Shown piece by piece: positions 26,310-33,522 of a DNA stretch of 35,519 nucleotides. Origin of the DNA: CAYPUG01 sp964413905 (lineage in GTDB: Bacteria; Chloroflexota; Anaerolineae; JAADDB01); NCBI GenBank assembly GCA_964413905.1, contig CAYPUG010000017.1:1-35519 (forward strand). Direction: 5' to 3'. The translations under genes were made by a program, and so were the position numbers. The stretch's first letter is position 1. Every line of letters starts with the position of its first letter. The notes under the pieces are model-generated. The model was not told the origin of the DNA. It was given only the letters and a program-made list of their open reading frames with translations, and ran no database searches.

Positions 26310-27008
26310 CTAGTCCCCCCTCTCGTCCTCCCCCTGTCCTCCAAACACCTCCCACACCACCCGACGGAAAGTTAAGTGTCCGTTGCGGATCTCTGTGAGA
26401 CCCCATGTGCACGCCTTGCGTACGGCCTCCGCCCATCCTCGTACCTGTAACCGTTCATATAGTACTTTGCGTTTTCGGCGCACGGTGCCCTCGGAGCAAC
26501 CCAAGCGTTGGCTTAAGGCATCCACGTCCTCCCCCAGGAGCAGTCCGTTCCAAAGGTGCCATAGGTCCGAGGGGAGGGCGGTAAGGATGGGGGCGATGGT
26601 TTGGCACCAGAGGAGGGCGCGTTGAAGGAGGTGGAGGGGCCACGTGGTGTACCCTTGAAGCATCAGGTGCAGGGAGTGAAGCACATCGGTTGCCGGCATG
26701 GCCTTGTCGAGGAAGGCGGGGAAGCCCCAGTGGTGGGCCAGCCAGAGGTGGAAGGAGGAGGGGTGGGTGGTCCAGGAGATGATATGGAGGTGGGGGTGTT
26801 GGCGGTGGAGGTGGTGAGCCCAGAGGAGGCCGCAGGTTTGAGGTAAGTGGATTTCGACCAAGAGAAAAGCGGCATGTGGGAAGGAGAGTTCCTCGGTGGA
26901 GGAGGGGTTCAGCACGAGGGCTTGGATGTGGTGGTTTTGGAAGAGCCGTTGATAAGCCTGGGCAGCCAAGGGTTGATCTACGATGAGAAGCGGAGGTCGA
27001 GCAGACAT
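26310..27008 (-). CDS. atypical NarL/LuxR-type response regulator, phosphoacceptor Asp replaced by Glu
   Basis: 232 residues. Residues 1-118 follow a receiver fold: PLLIVDQP with Asp11, FLLVEIHLPQTCGLL where Glu52 occupies the usual Asp position, Thr80/81 and Lys102 (FLDKAMPATDVL). Residues about 150-205 form a LuxR-type helix-turn-helix (DALSQRLGCSEGTVRRKRKVLYERL). His and Leu are unusually frequent. The last 19 codons recur as relics at 17021 and 30084, next to copies of the cassette promoter. ATG 27008 has GGAGT 8 bases upstream. No histidine kinase is in the window. Divergence from cassette 2 makes it the likely regulator of the cassettes; whether it needs phosphorylation is open. Confidence 0.75.
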   Translation of the reverse strand: MSARPPLLIVDQPLAAQAYQRLFQNHHIQALVLNPSSTEELSFPHAAFLLVEIHLPQTCGLLWAHHLHRQHPHLHIISWTTHPSSFHLWLAHHWGFPAFLDKAMPATDVLHSLHLMLQGYTTWPLHLLQRALLWCQTIAPILTALPSDLWHLWNGLLLGEDVDALSQRLGCSEGTVRRKRKVLYERLQVRGWAEAVRKACTWGLTEIRNGHLTFRRVVWEVFGGQGEDERGD

Positions 27009-27103
27009 AGGATGTACTCCTCGGGAAGGGTTGCGGTGTTTTTTCTAATGGGACATATAGCGTTTGAAGTGTAAGGCATATGGACAGAGACATGTACGGT
27101 GGA

Positions 27104-27131
27104 ATTATACAACTTTTCTGCGAGAAGTCAA
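27104..27131 (-). promoter_or_regulatory. promoter of the response-regulator gene
   Basis: TTGACT (27126-27131) and TATAAT (27104-27109) on the minus strand with a 16-bp spacer. The transcript would have a leader of about 90 nt. The -35 and -10 hexamers are identical to those of cassette 2, which fires in the opposite direction about 210 bp away. Confidence 0.65.
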
Positions 27132-27176
27132 ATAGCCAGTAGAAGAGGATATATTGTTATACATGAGAGGCCATTC

Positions 27177-27428
27177 AGGTGTGGTGAAGACGGTGGACAT
27201 GCGTGAGGGGGCAGAAAGATGTGCGTCTGGGCGCGGGAAGGTGATCGCCGGCGCGCGTGAACGCGAGCACCAACGCGCACAAACTTGCGCGCCAGCGCGC
27301 GTAACTTCGCGCGCCGGCGCGCGCAAAGTCGCGCGAAATTGCATTGACTTTTGAGTAGGCATCTTGTTATAATATCCCTGTCCGGACGGCGCCGTCGGGA
27401 GAAGCATGATGTGGGGAAGCGCTTCCCC
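27177..27428 (+). promoter_or_regulatory. promoter cassette copy 2
   Basis: Same layout as copy 1 at a constant offset of 10083 bp. Operator-like units lie at 27250-27272, 27273-27293, 27294-27315 and 27316-27337, with TTGACT at 27344-27349 and TATAAT at 27368-27373. The second palindrome is extended to 16 bp (GGGGAAGCGCTTCCCC, 27413-27428) and followed by CTTT, so a short terminator or attenuator hairpin is possible. This copy is the one still next to the intact divergent regulator. Confidence 0.75.
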
Positions 27429-27462
27429 CTTTATGCTCATCCTAAATCTGAAGAGGTGTGTC

Positions 27463-28242
27463 ATGGGGTGGAAGGCGTTTCGCAAAAGTGTCACTGTTCT
27501 TGTCGTTCTGGTGTTGGTATTCCTTCCCGTTACTACCGTATTCGCCTCCGGGGAGGCGCCTCCGGATGCCGTGTCATCGGCCCAAACAGCCTCTCCCGAT
27601 TTGCAACGAGTGGAGGAGATGCAGGCCCGGATGGAAGCGTACATGGACGCCATCCGCAAGATGGAAGAGCACATGTATGTGGGACGAGATAAGCTTCTAC
27701 ATGTAGACGTGGCATCGGGGGCGGAAATTGGGGTGGATGAGGATATCTTTCAGGAATTGAAGGCTGCGCTGGATATAACTAATGCTCGCATTAAATCCGG
27801 AGATCTGCGGTTGCACGAGGTTTCCCTGAGTGATGGGAAGAACATTTTTGGGGAACCCGTTCCTCTTGTAGCTGCTGATACCACTCTGTTGCTAGGCCCT
27901 GCTGGAGAACTGCTCTCCCGCTGGTGCAATGGATGGACGGGGATAAGGTTTAACTGGTTTGGACCGCGGGTCTATCTAAACGATTGCCATACCCATTATG
28001 TTATATGGTTGGCGGGTATAGGGGCTGGTGTTGCGACTATCGGAGCGGCTATCGCTGGAGCAACCGGTGGTGGAGCGCCAGCTGCCGTAACACTTGGTGT
28101 AGCCGCTGGAGTGTTAACTGTAGGGGCAGCAACCGTCGGTTTAATTGATGAAATAGGAGGGCACCGAGGTATATATGTGCAATTGAAGTGGCCTATATGG
28201 TGGTGGTATCCAGCACCACTAGGATGGATATGGCATCAGTAA
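27463..28242 (+). CDS. secreted protein with Gly/Ala-rich hydrophobic C-terminal region, bacteriocin-like (cassette 2 product)
   Basis: 259 residues. A signal peptide (FRKSVTVLVVLVLVFLPVTT then VFA) should be cleaved before SGEAPP. A helical, charged segment follows at about 45-75. The C-terminal third holds WCNGW, WFGPRVYLNDCHTH, then about 55 Gly/Ala/Val-rich residues (AGIGAGVATIGAAIAGATGG onward) and an aromatic end (WPIWWWYPAPLGW). This order of a WG/YL motif, a small-residue helical hairpin and a GxYV-like strand recalls uncharacterised exported bacteriocin-like proteins; that comparison is from memory. ATG 27463 has AGAGGTG just upstream. Its signal peptide is nearly the same as that of the broken gene at 30400. 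Confidence 0.65.
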   Translation: MGWKAFRKSVTVLVVLVLVFLPVTTVFASGEAPPDAVSSAQTASPDLQRVEEMQARMEAYMDAIRKMEEHMYVGRDKLLHVDVASGAEIGVDEDIFQELKAALDITNARIKSGDLRLHEVSLSDGKNIFGEPVPLVAADTTLLLGPAGELLSRWCNGWTGIRFNWFGPRVYLNDCHTHYVIWLAGIGAGVATIGAAIAGATGGGAPAAVTLGVAAGVLTVGAATVGLIDEIGGHRGIYVQLKWPIWWWYPAPLGWIWHQ

Positions 28243-28426
28243 CTGGTGAAGTGAGAAGTGATCTGTCCACTCGTAGGGGAAGGGGGATATCCGATATCGG
28301 GTGATGTAGGCTAAGTGTAGCCCGGCCCACACCACCCACTCTCCTTTTCTTCCCCTTCCTTGGTCCCTACTAAAAGCTCAACAGGAAACTTGCACGTGTG
28401 TTAGTATGTTGAATGGAGGTAAAGGC

Positions 28427-28618
28427 ATGGGAACAACATGTCGGGGATTAGATGTCCTGTCAACGATTGCTATTGTAATTGCTATTGTAGCTTTCATAAG
28501 TTCTGCCATATCTGCAGGTGTTATAGCAAAAAGGGGAGAAGTTAATATGGCAATATTTATACTATCCCTTGGCGTTGTGGTTATTGGCACAGTTATAATC
28601 ATGAAAATACTACTTTAA
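28427..28618 (+). CDS. small two-helix membrane protein
   Basis: 63 residues. ATG 28427 has TGGAGGT at 28414-28420, which decides against the in-frame ATG 28406. Two hydrophobic helices (STIAIVIAIVAFISSAISAG and MAIFILSLGVVVIGTVIIM) are joined by a short basic turn, KRGEVN. The coding region is clearly AT-rich compared with the flanking operons. It lies 184 bp after the cassette 2 effector; that gap holds only weak inverted repeats. Such a protein could be an immunity or export helper, but no family is recognised. Confidence 0.55.
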   Translation: MGTTCRGLDVLSTIAIVIAIVAFISSAISAGVIAKRGEVNMAIFILSLGVVVIGTVIIMKILL

Positions 28619-28675
28619 TTACAGGATTTTCCTGAGAATTCTGAGTGTAGTATGCTAAAAACGAGAGATGGCAAG

Positions 28676-28710
28676 TAGTGTCAAGTTCTTTCTGTAAATT
28701 GTGCGGGTTA
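28676..28710 (-). repeat. solo IS256-family terminal sequence
   Basis: TAGTGTCAAGTTCTTTCTG and the following 16 bases equal the terminal sequence at 16877 and, except for its last two bases, the one at 29940, but no transposase residue follows. It is in the same orientation as the copy at 29940, so the 1.26-kb stretch between them is bounded by direct repeats. Confidence 0.65.
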
Positions 28711-28819
28711 GAGCATGTTTGAAAATTCTTTTATCGATAACTCCAAGAGATAGCGACTACATGATAATTGTGCATTTATTCCAACTCACTACCGTACACA
28801 TTTGCTCTTTCCTAGACAT

Positions 28820-29712
28820 TCAAGCGGTCAACGGGACTGGTAAGGGGGGTAAGAAGCCCTTTGGGATAGGAAAGCCCTCCTTCAAACAATAGGCCAAGAA
28901 ATGCAAACCCAACTGGAACAAACTCCAATCACAACGGTCCATGCGGTGGATACGACGTCGCCACCGCGGTTTCAAGGCATGGACGCCCAGATAGATAATC
29001 CAGATGTAAGCCAAAGCCGTGGCCAGGAGCAAGCGTTCCAGACGTTCCGGTATCGAGAGATGGCTGGCCTGGAGGTGAAAACCCCGTTCCTTCTGGTCCG
29101 AGAAGAAGGTCTCGATGAGTGCACGTTTTTCGTACAAGGCCAAGGCTTTCTCTGGCGAGGTGAGGTTAGAAACCAGGTAGATGGGCTCTTTCTCCCCTGC
29201 TTCCCAGTAGCCGATAATCATCAGTGGGCCGTACTCCTGGCGGGTGAAGCGAGCATCAGGACAATACCACGCCTGGTCCGGCGCCAGAGGCACGTCACCG
29301 ATAGGAACCTGATAGTCAAAGGCGGTCATCAGCAAGGAAGGGGAGGTACGACACACGTAGTGCCAATCCTGGGCCTCGATTTCAGCCAACCATTCGACCC
29401 CATCGAACCCTCCATCGCCGAGGATGTAGACAGTGGCGACGAGTGGGATAAGGGGCACCACCTGCGCCAACATCGCACAATGCATCTTTTGGGGGACATT
29501 AGCACCGTACAGCCGCGTCCCAGGGTGGTGCCATCAATGACCAGCACCAAGGGCTCATGGGCCAAAACCCGAAGCAACACCTGAGCCATAGGCAACATGT
29601 AGGTGTCCCGGGCAAGGTTCTTATTCTGCAACCAACGGCGCAAGCGCATAACGAGACTCTCTTGCAAAATGCCGGAGGGAGTCCTCCTGGTGGTTGTGTT
29701 GAAAGGTCCCAA
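28820..29712 (-). pseudogene. broken IS4-family transposase
   Basis: The N-terminal part (29712 down to about 29500) reads to VLVIDGTTLGRGC, the first catalytic Asp region. The reading then shifts frame near 29490 and continues as NVPQKMHCAMLAQVVPLIPL, VYILGDGGFDGVEW (second catalytic Asp) and the Y-(2)-R-(3)-E-(6)-K-like YEKRALIETFFSDQKERGFH. IS4 relatives have about 25 more residues between GRGC and GHFPEE, so a deletion with frameshift has occurred. There is no in-frame ATG at the N-terminus. Inactive; the ends of the element were not found. Confidence 0.75.
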
Positions 29713-29801
29713 AAGGATACTATGAGCGACTCTCCTTATCCTAGACTCATTTGTACGGTAGAGAGTGGTGAATTAAAATTCATGAAAGAGGAGAGAGACT
29801 G

Positions 29802-29942
29802 ATGATAAATATACCGTTTATCGTTGCACAAATTGTGAACCTGCTGATAATCGCAGTTGTTGTGACAATAGCGATTCTTCTTGTTTATGTACTATTCAAG
29901 ATTGCCGCTCAACTAAATATGTCCGGGAGCAATAAAGAGTAG
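29802..29942 (+). CDS. 46-residue single-span membrane peptide
   Basis: ATG 29802 with AGAGGAGAGAG just upstream (about 29787-29797). One long hydrophobic helix (VAQIVNLLIIAVVVTIAILL then VYVLF) is followed by a short polar tail ending GSNKE. It is AT-rich like the 63-residue protein at 28427. Its TAG stop is the first three bases of the IS256-type terminal sequence at 29940, so the original 3' end may have been altered. It is too short for family assignment; a holin-like, immunity or regulatory membrane peptide are all possible. Confidence 0.5.
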   Translation: MINIPFIVAQIVNLLIIAVVVTIAILLVYVLFKIAAQLNMSGSNKE

Positions 29943-30076
29943 TGTCAAGTTCTTTCTGTAAATTGTGCGGGTCGGGTGCGACGACGCATCTCTCGGTTCA
30001 AGCGTTCCACCATGTTCGTGGTCCGGATACGACGCCCATGCGCCTTGGGAGAGTCGAACACGGCCAAATCCTCTTG
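29940..30076 (-). mobile_element. IS256-family transposase 3' remnant with terminal repeat (copy 2)
   Basis: Nearly identical to 16877-17013. The minus strand encodes EDLAVFDSPKAHGRRIRT, TNMVERLNREMRRRTR and then reads through into the terminal sequence, because the stop at the end of copy 1 is a CGA here. It is again joined on its right to the regulator's 3' relic and a promoter cassette, so the fusion existed before duplication. Confidence 0.75.
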
Positions 30077-30083
30077 CCCTCTC

Positions 30084-30143
30084 CTAGTCTTCCCTCTTGT
30101 CCTCCTCCTGTCCTCCAAATACCTCCCACACCACCCGACGGAA
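30084..30143 (-). pseudogene. relic of the C-terminus of the atypical response regulator (copy 2)
   Basis: Nineteen codons, FRRVVWEVFGGQEEDKRED and stop, match the end of the regulator at 26310. The break point next to the phenylalanine codon is the same as in the relic at 17021, so both come from one deletion event. Confidence 0.7.
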
Positions 30144-30156
30144 GATGAAAGATGGG

Positions 30157-30368
30157 CAGGTGTGGGGAAGACTGTGAAAGCGTGTGAGGGGACGTGTGGA
30201 AAGATGTGCTCAGGCGCGCGGTCATGTGATCGCCGGTGATCGCGTTCGCACTCACCGGCGCGCACAAAGTCGCGCGAAATGGTATTGACTTTTGAGGGTG
30301 GTCCCTGCTATAGTGGAGTGTCCGGACGGCGCCGTCGGGAGAAGCAAATATGGAGGGAAGCGCTTCCC
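30157..30368 (+). promoter_or_regulatory. promoter cassette copy 3 (diverged, single operator unit)
   Basis: Only the promoter-proximal 22-bp unit is well kept (30257-30278), again ending exactly 6 bp before TTGACT (30285-30290). TATAGT (30309-30314) follows an 18-bp spacer. The palindromes GACGGCGCCGTC and GGGAAGCGCTTCCC (30355-30368) are unchanged, although the surrounding DNA differs at many positions. This selective conservation marks which parts matter. Confidence 0.72.
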
Positions 30369-30465
30369 CCTTTTATGCTCATCCTAAATCTGAGGAGGTA
30401 TGTCAGCGTTTCGGAAAAGTGTCACCGTTCTTGTCGTCCTGATGTTGATATTCCTTCCTGTTACT

Positions 30466-30619
30466 CTGATTGACTGACACATCGCGTTTCATGTACCTTG
30501 TCGTAAAGAAGGAGTAGAAATTCGTGGGATTTTCGCCGCCGAAGGCGGCGAAAATCCCACGAATTTCCCTTCCTCTTTCTAGGCCAAGGTGCATTCGCAG
30601 AATTTTGTCAGTCAATCAG
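30466..30619. mobile_element. 154-bp fold-back MITE with 14-bp terminal inverted repeats
   Basis: The ends are CTGATTGACTGACA (30466-30479) and its exact complement (30606-30619). The 9-bp sequence CCTGTTACT is present on both sides (30457-30465 and 30620-30628) as a target duplication. The element carries no gene. Nine-base duplications and ends starting CTGA fit movement by an IS4-group transposase such as relatives of IS10 or IS50; that assignment is inferred. Confidence 0.85.
30517..30567. repeat. perfect 24-bp hairpin at the exact centre of the MITE
   Basis: Arms 30517-30540 and 30544-30567 are exact complements with a GAA loop. The loop centre (30542) is the midpoint of the whole element (30542.5), so the MITE is one large palindrome from end to end. 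The RNA would fold strongly on either strand and could stop transcription. Confidence 0.85.
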
Positions 30620-30792
30620 CCTGTTACTACCGTATTCGCCTCCGGGGAGGCGCCTCCGGAGGATGGTCAAATTTTTCGAGGGGATAATTACCAGCCGGAC
30701 TCGGGTTACAGATATCTAAGGTTATATGAGGGGCTATTCCCTAGACCTTGGTGGGATCCCAGTTACTATCAATGAGAGAAGGGGTGACGGTC

Positions 30793-31338
30793 ATGAACAA
30801 AAAGTATTTAACCCTGTTCATTGTCATCGTTGGCCTTTCGATCCTCATTCTCCTCAAACACGTGAGATCTACTCAGGCCGAGCCTGTGCTCAATTCCCTG
30901 GTCCAAAGTACCAGTACGTTACATTGTGCCTGGCAGGACCCTCAACCCGTGGATGAGGGATTCTTCCCGGGCGCTACTGATGCTTCTTCGCCCCTCCTCC
31001 AATTCCGCCAGGGGTATTCCCGGCTTGGACGGTGCACTCGCGGTGTCGTCGCCGCACTGGTGCTCGTCTATGAGGACGAACAACAAGCCAGCGACGCCGT
31101 GCACGCGTTAGTGCAAGACATCCCCGCTTCCGCGGTTGCCGTGTCCTTGACCGGGACGAATGACGCGGGCAACCAAAAGAAGGTGTGGAAAGTACAGGGC
31201 ACGGAAGGGACCTAATTGTACGTAGCCCTCTGGCAAGAGGGCTCTATCGTGAAATCCATAACCGTGGAAACGCCTGCCAACATGCCCGAGAAGGAACCGC
31301 TGCAGATGCTCAAGCAGATGCTTGATACGTGGCAGTGA
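30793..31338 (+). pseudogene. small exported or membrane-anchored protein with an in-frame TAA
   Basis: ATG 30793 begins MNKKYLTLFIVIVGLSILIL, a signal-anchor. About 115 further residues follow, with two Cys (LHCAW, GRCTRG) and VYEDEQQASDAVHALV. TAA at 31213 ends the frame after KVQGTEGT. The same frame then continues for 40 codons (YVALWQEGSIVKSITVE ... LKQMLDTWQ) to TGA at 31338, with protein-like composition and directly before a terminator. I read it as one gene of about 180 codons with a nonsense change or sequencing error. No family recognised. It lies 17 bp after the broken cassette 3 gene, so it was probably in the same transcript. Confidence 0.6.
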
Positions 31339-31396
31339 TTGGGGACAGCGTGGTCGCACGATTCCAAGGGAGTACAGCGAACCGGGGGAGGCGAAC

Positions 31397-31439
31397 AGGC
31401 ATCCCCCACCGGGCGCGTTGAGCCGAACGGGGGATGCCT
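31397..31439 (+). terminator. intrinsic terminator after the cassette 3 unit
   Basis: AGGCATCCCCC (31397-31407) pairs with GGGGGATGCCT (31429-31439), followed by TTGTTTATT. The gap 31339-31518 between the convergent units otherwise holds nothing recognisable. Confidence 0.75.
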
Positions 31440-31518
31440 TTGTTTATTCAAGATAGCCTTTTTTGCCTTGGCAGCGGTTCACTCAATGAAGCGGGTTCGG
31501 TCTGGATAGCCGCGGGAC

Positions 31519-32697
<1,179 letters not shown>

Positions 32698-32710
32698 GGC
32701 TCGCTCTCCT

Positions 32711-33205
32711 TCATAAATCTCGGATGATCTTGCGATACAGCCTTTCAGATATTCGGAAGTTTTGTTCCCTCAGCACGTGTATTGCCTGTTGTATATTGAT
32801 TTCAACGCCCATCTTATGTGATAGGAGCAAAATCCCAAGAGTGCCTGTGACATTTAAACCCATCTGTACGGCTCGAAGGCGCGCCATCCGGTCATCTAAG
32901 ACAACGTGTTGAAGTTCCAACTCACGTGCCAACACAATGACCTCCGATTCTCCCCAATCCAGCTGACTCAACAGCGCATCAACGGCCAAATGGTCATGAA
33001 CCGGTTTCACGTGAATGAACCCATTCGAGATAGCACGCATTGTTTCTTGGGAGCCAGGAAGTCCTTGGCCCAACTCTACCACTTCCGTGTAGACGGCTTC
33101 CGGGATGTACACCTCATCAAACACTCGCCACAAGAGGGCAAGATGATCTAACACGGATAAGTAGATGAGCGGACTGGCATTGACGACGACAGATACACGT
33201 TGCAT
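32711..33205 (-). CDS. PIN-domain toxin (DUF3368 family)
   Basis: 164 residues. PIN ribonuclease-like core: VVVNASPLIYL at the N-terminus, LDWGESEVIVLARELE and VVLDDRMARLRAVQMGLNVTGTLG in the middle. The first acidic metal ligand of VapC toxins is Asn here (VNAS), a common feature of this subfamily; the Glu of GESE and the Asp of LDDRMA are kept. It directly follows a UPF0175 protein with a 3-bp gap, the usual antitoxin partner. Members are presumed RNases of type II toxin-antitoxin systems. Confidence 0.85.
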   Translation of the reverse strand: MQRVSVVVNASPLIYLSVLDHLALLWRVFDEVYIPEAVYTEVVELGQGLPGSQETMRAISNGFIHVKPVHDHLAVDALLSQLDWGESEVIVLARELELQHVVLDDRMARLRAVQMGLNVTGTLGILLLSHKMGVEINIQQAIHVLREQNFRISERLYRKIIRDL

Positions 33206-33208
33206 GCC

Positions 33209-33490
33209 CTACTCCTGCAAAGATGCGATGAACGCCCGATCTTCCTCGTACTCAGGAGTACCATACTCATACGCGGGAATACCCTTCTTTTTGAGATACA
33301 GGGCGAATTCGTAGCGGGTCATGCCGGCCAAATGCGCTGCCTTGGCCAGACTGATTGTACCCTCTACGAAAAGCCCTACGGCCAAAGGAAGGAGAAGGGC
33401 ATCCGCGAGATCTCCCTCTGAACGACGGGCCTGCAACGTTGTCCATATGTCTAAAGGCACTCGCAATCGGATGGATTTGCTCTTGTCCAT
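33209..33490 (-). CDS. UPF0175-family antitoxin
   Basis: 93 residues from ATG 33490, which has AGAGG about 8 bases upstream. The frame is open to 33634 but the extension overlaps fadN. The N-terminal KSIRLRVPLDIW resembles a DNA-binding strand, and the C-terminal part ISLAKAAHLAGMTRYEFALYLKK and IPAYEYGTPEYEED is the UPF0175 signature. It is paired with the PIN protein downstream and probably represses its own promoter, as antitoxins do. Confidence 0.84.
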   Translation of the reverse strand: MDKSKSIRLRVPLDIWTTLQARRSEGDLADALLLPLAVGLFVEGTISLAKAAHLAGMTRYEFALYLKKKGIPAYEYGTPEYEEDRAFIASLQE

Positions 33491-33522
33491 AATAGAACCT
33501 CTGATAATTTGCGCCTTACGCC

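Larger units (their letters stand above)
30400..30775 (+). pseudogene. secreted peptide gene split by a MITE (cassette 3 product)
   Basis: Reading from ATG 30400 gives MSAFRKSVTVLVVLMLIFLP and VT, after which the insertion adds LID and a stop at 30477. Removing the 154-bp insertion and one copy of the 9-bp repeat restores one frame of 70 residues: signal peptide to VFA, then SGEAPPEDGQIF and an acidic, Tyr/Trp-rich mature part ending PRPWWDPSYYQ. The signal peptide and SGEAPP equal those of the protein at 27463, but the mature part does not. AGGAGGT touches the ATG, which is unusually close. Confidence 0.7.

Noticed and set aside
29329..29712. Programmed frameshift in the IS4-type transposase
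   Set aside because: About 25 conserved residues are missing at the shift, so this is a deletion rather than a slippery site.
31213..31215. TAA as a recoded or read-through codon
   Set aside because: TAA recoding is not known in such bacteria and no stimulatory structure was seen; a nonsense change or sequencing error is simpler.
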